A DNA stretch of 64,000 nt from Maridesulfovibrio sp. (GTDB lineage Bacteria > Desulfobacterota > Desulfovibrionia > Desulfovibrionales > Desulfovibrionaceae): positions 912,501 through 976,500 of the forward strand of contig NZ_OY763930.1 of assembly GCF_963667685.1 (NCBI RefSeq), read 5' to 3'. The stretch's first letter is position 1, and every line of letters begins with the position of its first letter. The position numbers and the translations under genes are program-made. Shown here piece by piece: positions 18,262-26,601 of this stretch. The notes below the pieces were generated by a model. It was not told the origin of the DNA. It saw only the letters and a program-made list of their open reading frames with translations, and did no database searches.

Positions 18262-18275
18262 TAAATAGTTAAAAT

Positions 18276-19028
18276 CTAATCTTCTTTCTGGAGAGCCTTA
18301 GGCTTTGCAGCTTCAGGAATGTGCTCAATCCAGTAAATAAGGCGCTGGCAGTTAGGGCAACTCAGAATCTGCTTTCCTTCCTGCAGCACGTTGTATTCCT
18401 GCGGGGGAATCATAATGTGGCAACCGGCGCATACTGCATCCTCAACCGGAACAATAACCGGATGCTCAAGACGGGAGCGGATGAACTCGTAACGGCCAAG
18501 AATGGGCTTGGGCACAACTTCCCCGGCCTTGTTACGGCGCTTGGTTAGCTTGTCCAGTTCACCATTAGCGGCATCGAGTCTTTCTTTGAGGCCGGCACGC
18601 TTTTCTGCGAGTTCCTCGTCCAGTTCCTTGATCTTGGCATCAACGTCGGCCATCAGTTCATTATGGCGCTCGGTCTCTTCAAGAACGGTGATCTTTTCTT
18701 CTTCACGCAGTCTGTTCAGCTTTTCAAGGCTATCCATTTCACGCATCATGGCGTGGTACTCCTTAGTGGTACCAACGAGCATGAGTTTGCTTTTGCTCTT
18801 TTTAACCTTAACGGAATCTTCTTCGATTTCGTGGTCAAGCTTCTTCTTCTGCTCGGCAAGCAGATCAAGCTTTTCGGTCAGCTGTTCTTTGCGTTTTTCA
18901 AGGGATTCCTTGCGGGATTCGAGGGCAGCCACATCTTTGGGTGCCTGATCGATTTCCGCTTCAAGAAGGATAATTTCATCATCAACCTTCTGCAAAACAA
19001 CCAGCTGTTCTATCTGTTTTTCATACAT
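18276..19028 (-). CDS. Coiled-coil zinc-ribbon protein (DUF164 type)
   Basis: The 250-residue protein has a long charged coiled coil from about residue 10 to 175 and a C-terminal C4 zinc ribbon, with CAGC near residue 203 and CPNC near residue 226 (spacing as in zf-RING_7). Relatives include Helicobacter HP0958 (FlgZ) and Chlamydia CdsZ, which act in flagellar or type III secretion by binding RpoN or mRNA and chaperones. This homology supports a regulatory or chaperone-like role, but the exact role here is unknown. It lies just upstream of RNase P RNA, which begins 15 bases after its stop. Confidence 0.85.
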   Translation of the reverse strand: MYEKQIEQLVVLQKVDDEIILLEAEIDQAPKDVAALESRKESLEKRKEQLTEKLDLLAEQKKKLDHEIEEDSVKVKKSKSKLMLVGTTKEYHAMMREMDSLEKLNRLREEEKITVLEETERHNELMADVDAKIKELDEELAEKRAGLKERLDAANGELDKLTKRRNKAGEVVPKPILGRYEFIRSRLEHPVIVPVEDAVCAGCHIMIPPQEYNVLQEGKQILSCPNCQRLIYWIEHIPEAAKPKALQKED

Positions 19029-19049
19029 TATGGGGTCCCCTTTTGCGGA

Positions 19050-19126
19050 CGGCCTTTATAAACGGCCTCCGCCACATCGATGTTCGGAAACTTAAAGACA
19101 GTAGCGTAAGGCCTATACGTTACTGT
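19050..19126. other. Two hairpins between the Nif3-like and zinc-ribbon genes
   Basis: An 11-pair stem, acagtagcgta with tacgttactgt and a seven-base loop, lies at 19098-19126. A second hairpin, gcggacggcc with ggcctccgc, lies at 19050-19077. Neither has a good T-run on the minus strand. They could form a leader structure for the zinc-ribbon gene or stabilise an intercistronic RNA. Confidence 0.4.
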
Positions 19127-19152
19127 GAATTCTCTTTTGTCATGACAACCCA

Positions 19153-19962
19153 TCAGGGTCTGCAAACACCTTCCCCCTGCACATGGTAGGCAAAAGGATT
19201 GCGTCCGCTGAAAAATTTAACTTCCACTTCGCCGCCCAGCTCTTCTGACAGAATAGCGGAAAAACGGCGCATCATCTCTTCTTCCAGAGAAAAATGCCCC
19301 ACATCAAGCACCGCTCCCACACTCTCCTGTGCAGGATGATACTTCATATCCCCGGTAATGAATACATCCGCTCCAAGGCTGAATGCCTTATCCATAAGCG
19401 AAGACCCTGAACCGGGGCACATGCCGACACAACCAACCTTCTCAGGTTCCGGCCCGCACAGGGCTACAACCCCGCATCCGGAAAGCTGCGCAACATGCTC
19501 GACAAAATCCGTGAACAGAACAGGAGAGGCATACTCGCCGATACATCCGTATCCCAGAATATCGCCGGCTTCGTCTTCCGCAACCGGATCAAGCACCCGC
19601 AGGTTATCCAGCCCAAGCTCCCGCCCAAGCCAGGAAACAGCACCCTTGAACTGCACATCCAAAGAAGTGTGTGAGGCGAAAAGAGTCACATCCGCACAAA
19701 AGACCTGCTTCATTACATCATGAAACCAGTCCAGCTTGGATGGCAGTTTCGCATCAATAGCCAAAGGGTGGTGGGTCAGAACAAAATCAGCCCCCCATTC
19801 AATGGCTGAAGAAACCACCTGCGGCAACGGGTCAAGGGCAATTGCAATCTTCTGCACTTCCCTTTCCGATCCCGCAATCTGAACACCGCAATTATCCCAC
19901 GAGGCTGCAAACCCCGAAGGAACAAGTGACTCGATCCTGCTGATAACTTCTGTTGTCTTCAT
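19153..19962 (-). CDS. Nif3-like dinuclear metal centre protein
   Basis: The protein belongs to the widespread Nif3/YbgI (DUF34) family, which forms hexamers with a two-metal site. The metal-binding motif LTHHPL near residue 57 and the later DVGHFSLEEE near residue 224 are both present. Family members have been linked to metal homeostasis and GTP cyclohydrolase I relatives, but no firm reaction is known. The ATG at 19962 gives 269 residues and starts at the family's conserved N-terminus; an upstream TTG or ATG at 19986 would add eight residues without a match. It is probably cotranscribed with the zinc-ribbon gene. Confidence 0.9.
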   Translation of the reverse strand: MKTTEVISRIESLVPSGFAASWDNCGVQIAGSEREVQKIAIALDPLPQVVSSAIEWGADFVLTHHPLAIDAKLPSKLDWFHDVMKQVFCADVTLFASHTSLDVQFKGAVSWLGRELGLDNLRVLDPVAEDEAGDILGYGCIGEYASPVLFTDFVEHVAQLSGCGVVALCGPEPEKVGCVGMCPGSGSSLMDKAFSLGADVFITGDMKYHPAQESVGAVLDVGHFSLEEEMMRRFSAILSEELGGEVEVKFFSGRNPFAYHVQGEGVCRP

Positions 19963-20060
19963 AACGGCCACCGTACACCACCACACGGCTGCTCACTGCG
20001 TGCGGGGGAGATGTTCAATTATTTCCGCTCGTAATCAAATTCAACACATCAAAATACAAT

Positions 20061-20098
20061 AAAATAATATGCTCCCGCAAGGGCAATCCCCCGGGAGC
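20061..20098 (-). terminator. Terminator after the CAU tRNA
   Basis: The stem gctcccg with cgggagc is followed by attattttatt on the minus strand, 73 bases past the tRNA 3' end. Confidence 0.7.
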
Positions 20099-20170
20099 AC
20101 AACTGCTTTCATAGACTAGAAAGCGTAAAAGAACTGGATTGTTTTTTGATTTGTATCCATATGAAATAAG

Positions 20171-20246
20171 TGGTGGGCCAACCAGGATTCGAACCTGGGA
20201 CCATCCGGTTATGAGCCGGGGGCTCTGCCAACTGAGCTATTGGCCC
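20171..20246 (-). tRNA. tRNA with CAU anticodon (Met elongator or Ile2)
   Basis: The 76-base cloverleaf has acceptor stem GGGCCAA/TTGGCCC, D arm GCTC/GAGC, anticodon loop CTCATAA, T arm CCAGG/CCTGG with TTCGAAT, and an encoded CCA. The G1-C72 pair and the lack of three G-C pairs in the anticodon stem exclude the initiator. Elongator Met is likelier than Ile2, which would need lysidine at C34, but sequence alone does not decide. Positions 27 and 43 form a C-A mismatch. Confidence 0.93.
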
Positions 20247-20397
20247 GTTTCGCTAAGCGAGTCGGGCTTAATATCCCGACTTTTGACATCTTGTCAACAC
20301 CTAAACAATCTTTTTTCTCTAAAACTGATAATAAGATCTAGCATAAAATTAAAGTATTTGAAACCTAAAGGCGGTCAAACAAAAAGACAGGCTACAC

Positions 20398-20904
20398 CTA
20401 TTCAATATTATTCTCGCGAATATATCTGATCACGCCTGTCGTCGAATAACCCGGAAGAAGCGGCAGTGACAGAACTTTTCCTCCACGCCCTTCAACTATA
20501 TCGCGGCCTACAATATTATCCACGCTCCAGTCTCCGCCCTTGATCAGCACGTCAGGCTGAACCTTACTGATAAGGTTGAGCGGCGTATCTTCATCGAAAA
20601 AGATTACATAATCAATACAGGCCAGTCCGGCCAGTACAAATGCACGCTGCTGCTGACCTGTAACAGGCCGCTTTTCTCCCTTGATGGACCGAACAGATTT
20701 ATCACTGTTCAAGCCCAACACCAGCAGATCTCCCTGCTCGCGAGCGCGGGTAAGCAGGTCAACATGCCCCGCATGCAGAATGTCAAAACAACCGTTGGTG
20801 AAAACAATTTTCTTGTCTGCAGGAAAATCAGCCCGGACCTTTTCAAACTCAGAAACTGAGAGTATCTTCTGGCTGTTCAATTCTATATTTAATTGTTCTG
20901 ACAA
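20398..20904 (-). CDS. rfaE2: Heptose 1-phosphate adenylyltransferase
   Basis: The 168-residue protein is the stand-alone second domain of HldE/RfaE. It joins ATP and D-glycero-D-manno-heptose 1-phosphate to ADP-heptose for the lipopolysaccharide inner core. The nucleotidyltransferase motif HAGH stands in TNGCFDILHAGHVDLL near residue 38, with KGEKRPV near residue 75 and the C-terminal STTGVIRYI element. The kinase domain is not in the window. It lies downstream of a hairpin repeat copy. Confidence 0.94.
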   Translation of the reverse strand: MSEQLNIELNSQKILSVSEFEKVRADFPADKKIVFTNGCFDILHAGHVDLLTRAREQGDLLVLGLNSDKSVRSIKGEKRPVTGQQQRAFVLAGLACIDYVIFFDEDTPLNLISKVQPDVLIKGGDWSVDNIVGRDIVEGRGGKVLSLPLLPGYSTTGVIRYIRENNIE

Positions 20905-20926
20905 TTTATTTCTCCGAAATCTATTT

Positions 20927-21036
20927 GATGTGCTTCGCGCTTTTTATAAAAAGAGTTTGCCCTCGGCGGCCCTTCGGAGGCCTAAAACCCTTTGAAAAGG
21001 GCTCTAGAATCCCAAACTTTTTTAATAAGGCTTCGC
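20927..21036 (+). repeat. Dispersed hairpin repeat, copy C
   Basis: The copy has the 5' extension (tttgatgtgcttcgcgctttttat), then ctcggcggc, a hairpin aaaccctttgaaaagggct, aatcccaaacttttttaa and gcttcgc. It lies between the divergent rfaE2 and CPBP genes, so any promoters there must work around it. Confidence 0.75.
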
Positions 21037-21103
21037 CGTCATGCCTAGCAAACGGTCATAAATTTAATAAGCAGAAAACGTAGCTTGGCAAGGAGTTCTC
21101 GAC

Positions 21104-21754
21104 ATGTTTAACAACAAAACTGCAATTTTCATTCTTGCCGCGCTGCCTTTCTATTTGAACGATTTCAATAACATTTTCATTAAGCAGCAATTGCTCTGGC
21201 TGGCAATCGACTATGGCGCTAAAATTATTCCGCTGGCGTTCCTGTTTTATTTGCTTAAAAAAGAAATTTTAAGCAGTGCAGACCTCGGGCTTGTTCCACT
21301 GCCTCCCAAGAAATTTATCCTTTGGACGCTGGGCATCACCGCACTGGGCCTTTGCCTTGATGAACCGGGATTTACACTCTGGTCAAAGCTGCTGCCTCCC
21401 ATACGTCTTGGCTCAATTCCTATCGGAACGGACTCCCCGCTCTACATGCTCGATATGACTCTGGGACTGGCACTGGTAGCCATATCCGAAGAGATAATCT
21501 TTCGCGGTCTAGCTTTCACATCCCTGAAAACCAGCAAATATTCTCCCCGTAAAATATTCCTGATCTCAGCGGTCACCTTCGGGCTGATCCACTGGTCGCA
21601 AGGACCAACTGCCATCATAGCGACAGCAGTAACCGGCACAGGGCTTATGCTCTGCATGTACTGCACAGGATCAGTCTACCCGACCATCATCGCCCACTAC
21701 GTGATAAATTACCTGTCTTTCTCAGGAAAGGCGGTGGAATTCTGGGGATTGTAA
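21104..21754 (+). CDS. CPBP-family intramembrane protease
   Basis: The 216-residue protein has about six to seven membrane helices and the CPBP/Abi motifs: EEIIFRGLAF near residue 129 (two glutamates and arginine), GLIHWSQG near residue 164, and a third histidine in HYVINYLSF near residue 202. These residues form the glutamate-type metal-independent active site of the Rce1-like family. Roles in bacteria include bacteriocin immunity and sometimes sorting. The N-terminal part resembles exosortase-associated members, but no exosortase gene is near, so the substrate is unknown. Confidence 0.85.
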   Translation: MFNNKTAIFILAALPFYLNDFNNIFIKQQLLWLAIDYGAKIIPLAFLFYLLKKEILSSADLGLVPLPPKKFILWTLGITALGLCLDEPGFTLWSKLLPPIRLGSIPIGTDSPLYMLDMTLGLALVAISEEIIFRGLAFTSLKTSKYSPRKIFLISAVTFGLIHWSQGPTAIIATAVTGTGLMLCMYCTGSVYPTIIAHYVINYLSFSGKAVEFWGL

Positions 21755-21782
21755 TGAGAAAAGACATTTTGCGGAGTTAAGA

Positions 21783-21873
21783 GCGAAGCATATTGAAAAG
21801 TTTTGAGGGGATGGGGTCTGGGGAAGGGGAACTTTTTCCAAAAGTTCCCCTTCCCCAGCCGCCGGAGGCATCT
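21783..21873 (-). repeat. Dispersed hairpin repeat, copy D (inverted)
   Basis: Read on the minus strand, the unit goes gcctccggcggc, a long stem ggggaaggggaactttt with aaaagttccccttcccc, ccccatcccctcaaaactttt, and gcttcgc. The layout is the same as copies A-C, with a different stem. It sits between two convergent genes and is likely their shared terminator. Confidence 0.75.
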
Positions 21874-22640
21874 TATTTAGGAGCGAGGTTCTCGGAAGAT
21901 CCAAGTACGATCAGCTCCACCCAGTCAAGGGCAAAGCTGAGACATTCCTCTTCGTCATTGAGAATAGCCTGCTGACGTTCTTCGGAGATATCGAGTCGGG
22001 AGAATACATTCATATCTTTGATAAAATTAACAAAGTTATCCACCTGATAAAGAGCCAGAAAAGCCATGTTCAACTTACGCTCATCAAGCACAACCCCGGC
22101 CTTGCGAGCTCGGTTCATGATGCGCATATAACGGTCATTGACTTCGTTGTATGCTTCAAGACCCTGATCTTTCAGCCACTCATCGCTGGTCCATTCTTTA
22201 TCTTCTTCGAATCCACGACAATGCGGTTCCTGCACGATGAAAAACTGTTCGACAGTCTCACCGTTCTCATCCATGCGGGAAGCACGGCCGAGAGGGTAAG
22301 TGCGACAGGCTCCAGGACGATTTTCGTAAATGGAACAACCTTCGGTTCGCACAAAAGGACAGCTGCGCTTGGCGTTATCAAGCATGCGCAGCTTGCACAT
22401 GGGAAATCCGGTTCCCGGTGTGCGGGTGATGTCAGCATGGTTATGAATAAACTTTTTACTGTCGTGTCCAAGGCCTTTGCGCAGACGGAGCACGTCATAC
22501 GGAGTAAGCATCAGGTTGAGATCACCGCAGCAGGCGTTGAAGCAGCGCACTCCGGGATGACAGGCAAAACCGAAAGTCTTACCGGGTTCCAGTTCTGGCA
22601 GATTATTAAGAAATTCCTGAGTTTGATCGTGGTCGGACAT
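21873..22640 (-). CDS. YkgJ-family cysteine-cluster protein
   Basis: The 255-residue protein carries the Fe-S or zinc-binding signature of the YkgJ family: CHPGVRCFNACCGD near residue 27 and CSIYENRPGACRTYP near residue 103, with a further CPF segment before it. The reaction is unknown; related proteins are thought to hold a metal cluster. It follows the GT2 gene after 20 bases on the same strand, which suggests cotranscription. A conserved role with a glycosyltransferase is not known to me. Confidence 0.85.
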   Translation of the reverse strand: MSDHDQTQEFLNNLPELEPGKTFGFACHPGVRCFNACCGDLNLMLTPYDVLRLRKGLGHDSKKFIHNHADITRTPGTGFPMCKLRMLDNAKRSCPFVRTEGCSIYENRPGACRTYPLGRASRMDENGETVEQFFIVQEPHCRGFEEDKEWTSDEWLKDQGLEAYNEVNDRYMRIMNRARKAGVVLDERKLNMAFLALYQVDNFVNFIKDMNVFSRLDISEERQQAILNDEEECLSFALDWVELIVLGSSENLAPK

Positions 22641-22660
22641 GGCTCTCTCCCTGTATTTGA

Positions 22661-24319
22661 CTATCCGGCCAGAATCCCCTTCCGCACCAGATACTGCATC
22701 TTTTCTTCAAGATCGGACTGAAGAAGCCTTTCTTCATCAGCCATTATCTGCAGTATTTCACTACGCGGATGCATAGCCTGCATCTTATAGCGATTGCCCT
22801 GCGCATTTCCCTCTTGCGCTGTGCTGGTGTGACTGGCAAAACCTGAACGCTTGCGATGCAGGATGTTCAAATGGCCTTGGTAGACCGGAAATTCACCCTT
22901 AAGACAGCTGCGCAGGTCATGTTCCAGATCATCGTACTGCGAGGGAGAAAGGAACAAGGAAAAGCCACCGTTGTCAAGCAGCTTCTGTGTCCTGAACAGA
23001 TGGCAACACCCGGTAACAGAAGCGCAGGGACGCATGTAATTAAAATATCCGCTGTCCAGAAGCGAAAGATGCAGGTTTGAACACCGGAACGGATTGGGCG
23101 TAATTTTGGATAAATCAACCTCAGGACCTTCTCCTTCATCCCCTACTGGCTGAATGAGATGCAGATCGACGGACTGCATTACCGAAGGCGCAGCATAGTC
23201 AAGCACTTTGCAGCCCCATACTCCGGCCTCAGGGTACGCTTCCACGGCTGCACCGAACCGCGAAATCCAATCCGGTTGCACCTCCACGTCATCATCCAGA
23301 TAGACCGCGAAATCGCATTCCCGTACCTGCGGTTCCTTCATGAGCCAGTTGCGGGCAGCGGCAGCCCCGACATTCACGGGAAGGTCGATGCGTACCATCT
23401 GCTCACCGAACACACCCTGCCACTTGCTTATAATTTCTGCGGTTCCATCGGAAGAGCCATTATCGAGCATGAAAATCTTTGCTCCGTACAAATCGGAAGC
23501 ATGCAGTGAGGCAAGGGTCCCATCCAGCTCATCGGCTTTGTTAAAGGAATATAGCAGAATAGCCAAAGAACCGGGCAACGGAACAGCTTTCTCATCAAGC
23601 CCACAGGCCAGATCATACAAACGCATGGCCTCGGAAACCCGCCACGGTTGAGCCTCCACGGCCCCGGCAAAAACGGATACGGCTGTTTCCCGTTCACCGA
23701 GCTTGAGAGCAATAGTCCCGGCCAGGTGTGCCAGATTATTCAGCCCGAAAACATCGGAAGCAGCCATGAGCAGCGGAAATGCTTCTGCCGCATTGCCGTT
23801 CATATAATGAAAAAACGCTTTGGTACAACTTACGGCAGGAGCTATTTCAGGAGTGAAGTTACCGGACAATAATTCCAGCCCGAATTCAAAATCAGCAGAA
23901 GCTCCGGCATGAACCAACCCCTGCTGTATCCAGAACAGATTACCCGGATCTTTATCTAAGCAGGAAAGAATGTATGCGCTTATTTTTTCGGAATCTCGCC
24001 TTGCGGCAATGCGCATAAAATACGAAAGGTTCTCCGGCTTCCGGGACCCGGCAGATATGCCTTTAACGCATGAAGAGACTGACGGCGGAAAGAATTGAAG
24101 CAGTCCCTCAACCTGACAAAGTTGAGCAGCCATACCGCCGTCTAAGGGATTGGAAACGTAAGACGCAAGCAGCAGTTCAACACCAAGTTGCGGATCGGAC
24201 TCCAAAGCACACATCCCGGCATCAAACAGATGCTTCGCGCCGACGGAGCCCATCAAAAGTTTACGCCGAACATGCCCCTTCATTTCGGCCCAATAAGAAT
24301 CGCTGTATAACCTGCCCAT
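22661..24319 (-). CDS. Glycosyltransferase family 2 with a helical N-terminal region
   Basis: The 552-residue protein has an N-terminal helical region of about 240 residues resembling TPR-like helical repeats, then a GT2 domain from about residue 247. The sugar-nucleotide fold begins LAILLYSFNKADEL, continues with MLDNGSSDGT near residue 285, and has the metal-binding motif LDDDVEVQPDW near residue 340. A GT2 domain with such an N-terminus often builds surface polysaccharide or modifies a secreted protein. It is followed by the YkgJ gene. Acceptor and donor cannot be told. Confidence 0.85.
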   Translation of the reverse strand: MGRLYSDSYWAEMKGHVRRKLLMGSVGAKHLFDAGMCALESDPQLGVELLLASYVSNPLDGGMAAQLCQVEGLLQFFPPSVSSCVKGISAGSRKPENLSYFMRIAARRDSEKISAYILSCLDKDPGNLFWIQQGLVHAGASADFEFGLELLSGNFTPEIAPAVSCTKAFFHYMNGNAAEAFPLLMAASDVFGLNNLAHLAGTIALKLGERETAVSVFAGAVEAQPWRVSEAMRLYDLACGLDEKAVPLPGSLAILLYSFNKADELDGTLASLHASDLYGAKIFMLDNGSSDGTAEIISKWQGVFGEQMVRIDLPVNVGAAAARNWLMKEPQVRECDFAVYLDDDVEVQPDWISRFGAAVEAYPEAGVWGCKVLDYAAPSVMQSVDLHLIQPVGDEGEGPEVDLSKITPNPFRCSNLHLSLLDSGYFNYMRPCASVTGCCHLFRTQKLLDNGGFSLFLSPSQYDDLEHDLRSCLKGEFPVYQGHLNILHRKRSGFASHTSTAQEGNAQGNRYKMQAMHPRSEILQIMADEERLLQSDLEEKMQYLVRKGILAG

Positions 24320-24461
24320 TTATATTTCCTTCTGATTGACTGATGGATAATTTTCAACCCACGTTAACCAAAAGGAGTTGGCTCTACAACCGGGAAAACA
24401 TGATCATTGACATGGTAATAAAAAGATTACGATGGAAATAACATTTAGGCTGAGCAGGCAG

Positions 24462-26537
24462 TTATTTTTTTATCAAACCGTCAATATCGGGCAGTGAGAT
24501 TGCAGGTTCATCACTTGGATAAGAAGAGTAAACCCCCAGCAAAGCCTTCGCCTTGGCGGTCGTAGACATAAACGAACGTACAATCCTGCGGTTTAAGCGG
24601 CCCATTTCACTGCGAAGTTCAGCATCTTCAATAAGTTTCTTCATGGACTTTGCGATAGCCTCGCTGTCCTCCACTTCGCAAAGCAGACCGTTCACACCGT
24701 CACGGATAAGTTCCGCAGTTCCTCCTGCCTTGGTGCAGATGCTGGCCAGCCCGCATTCAAATGCTTCCAGCAAAGTATTGGGCATGGATTCCTGACGGGA
24801 ACTCATGACATAAATATGTGAGGTTGCCAGAAGCTTAACAACTTCCTCATGCGGGATGTAACCGGGGCACTCAATACGCTCCAGCGTTGTCGGGGATGCT
24901 GCGCTGCGGTATTCGGAAAGGTCTTTCAGACCAACAGCAATGAACCGTACTCCATCGCACTTATCCTGTGCCAGCAAACGGTCCACGGACTTAATAAACA
25001 CATCCGGGCCCTTTGCATGACCTTCATTGCCGACATAAATTATAGTCGTCTCGGCAGAACGCTTAGGCTTACGCCCCCCGCCGACAAAAGAATTATAAAC
25101 CACCTGTGCCCGCTTCGGGAGAACCCCGTGCTTGAGCAGCACTTCCCGGCTTTTAGCGGAGTTGCAGATATAGCCGTCGCCAATGAGTGAAAAAAGCGGA
25201 GCCAGCGGGTTAGGCTTGTAAATTACACCACGGTTGAAGAAAAGTTTGAACTTACGCCCGCCAAGCATGGAAAGTCCTTTTGCGATGCAGCCGATCTTTA
25301 CCGAACGGTTGTGATAGGTATGCACCACATCCACCTGATGTTCTTCAATTATATGGGCAAGAAAAGCCGCGGCGGCTAGCATGTTCTTGAAGTCATCAAG
25401 CAGAATTACTTCCACGCCCATTTCTTCAAGTTCCTGAATAAGCTTGGAACCGGGCATGAGTACCGCAACAACTCCGACACCTGACATAAGCATGGCCCGC
25501 GCGCTGTTGATAAGCTGCCTGCTGCCGCCGGAAAGTTTGTCTGTATCTGTAATGTAGAGAACCTTGCCGACGTCATTGCGCTTGCTGAAAAATTTGAAAC
25601 AGACCATGGCTGATGCTTCATTTGAATACATGAGCAGACGCTTTTTAATCCAGGACGCATCCTTGCTGCCGCCCACCCCGATGCGATTGATACGCATGGG
25701 ATCGGTTCCGAGCATATTGGCTGAACGCTCTAAGGTGAAAGTGCCCTCAAAACCGGCTGCGGCAGCTTCCTGCAAACCTATGGAATCAAAATCGCCCCAT
25801 GGCCAGCAGAAAAACTGACGGCGGGAATTGTTGATCTTTTTTATTTTATCGTAACAGCGCCTGAGATCTTCACGGATGAATTGACGGCGTTCATCATCAG
25901 TACGGCGCTTGAAGGAGACTTTCCCCTTACGGAACTGGGGCCAGAAACCATTATAGGCAAAAGCACTGCCATAGGAAAAAACCGGAAGAGAAGGATCATG
26001 CTTTCTATAAATGCCCCAGACGGACCAATGGGCCTGATCTGTGAAATTGCAAGCCTGACGCATATCACGGAAACAGCCCTGATGTCGGCAGGTGTGGGCG
26101 TAGACTTCCATTCCCTTATCATGGACCAGAGCTTTCAACTCCGCTTCGTTCATAAACTGGGAATTGTCGTTTTCCGAAAGCGCTTTGATGAAAGATTCGC
26201 GCATAGGCAGCATTTCGCTGACATCCGCCCTGCTTCTGATTTTACCCTGCCCGATGAAATCACTGACGGCAAAAAAGACCCCGGTCATACCGCGCTCTTC
26301 AAGCATGGGTACAACATTGATCCAGTTGCTGATGTGGCAATCATCAAAGGTAAGCACCACATATTTATCATCTATGGGTTTGCGGCCCATGCAGATTTCA
26401 AAAAGATGTGCTGCGGTGATGGTTTTAAAACCCATCTCCAGCATCATATCCAGATGGGATGCAAAAACGGCGGGGGAATGACCGTCTTCTTCACAGACGG
26501 CGTGATAGCAAAAAACAGGGACACTCTTACCGAGCAT
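24462..26537 (-). CDS. Polysaccharide deacetylase fused to GT4 glycosyltransferase
   Basis: The 691-residue protein joins two enzymes. Residues 1-320 are a NodB-like deacetylase: YHAV at residue 11, the catalytic TFDD near residue 81, and HTCRHQG near residue 148 (the HxxxH zinc-binding pair). Residues 345-680 form a GT4 (GT-B) glycosyltransferase: GGSRQLINSARAM for the acceptor side, IIYVGNEGHAKGPDVF near residue 517, and the C-terminal donor-binding EAFECGLASICTKAGGTAELI. It probably acts on a surface glycan, with deacetylation and glycosyl transfer coupled. No signal peptide is seen, so the deacetylase may act in the cytosol, which is unusual. It follows a hairpin after the ABC permease. 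Confidence 0.85.
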   Translation of the reverse strand: MLGKSVPVFCYHAVCEEDGHSPAVFASHLDMMLEMGFKTITAAHLFEICMGRKPIDDKYVVLTFDDCHISNWINVVPMLEERGMTGVFFAVSDFIGQGKIRSRADVSEMLPMRESFIKALSENDNSQFMNEAELKALVHDKGMEVYAHTCRHQGCFRDMRQACNFTDQAHWSVWGIYRKHDPSLPVFSYGSAFAYNGFWPQFRKGKVSFKRRTDDERRQFIREDLRRCYDKIKKINNSRRQFFCWPWGDFDSIGLQEAAAAGFEGTFTLERSANMLGTDPMRINRIGVGGSKDASWIKKRLLMYSNEASAMVCFKFFSKRNDVGKVLYITDTDKLSGGSRQLINSARAMLMSGVGVVAVLMPGSKLIQELEEMGVEVILLDDFKNMLAAAAFLAHIIEEHQVDVVHTYHNRSVKIGCIAKGLSMLGGRKFKLFFNRGVIYKPNPLAPLFSLIGDGYICNSAKSREVLLKHGVLPKRAQVVYNSFVGGGRKPKRSAETTIIYVGNEGHAKGPDVFIKSVDRLLAQDKCDGVRFIAVGLKDLSEYRSAASPTTLERIECPGYIPHEEVVKLLATSHIYVMSSRQESMPNTLLEAFECGLASICTKAGGTAELIRDGVNGLLCEVEDSEAIAKSMKKLIEDAELRSEMGRLNRRIVRSFMSTTAKAKALLGVYSSYPSDEPAISLPDIDGLIKK

Positions 26538-26568
26538 GAGACAACTCCGAAACGCTTCTTGTCAACAA

Positions 26569-26595
26569 CCCTCCCCCCGCAAAACAGGGGGAGGG
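26569..26595 (-). terminator. Hairpin after the ABC permease
   Basis: The nine-base stem ccctccccc with gggggaggg and a short loop lies between permease and deacetylase genes on the minus strand. The tail ttgttgaca is only partly T-rich, so termination may be partial. Confidence 0.6.
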
Positions 26596-26601
26596 AAATC
26601 A

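Noticed and set aside
17941..18272. Two plus-strand open frames over 18 kb
   Set aside because: They read through RNase P RNA on the opposite strand.
20139..20429. Open frame with the peptide RTWDHPVMSRGLCQLSYW
   Set aside because: It is the antisense of the CAU tRNA, a well-known false protein prediction.
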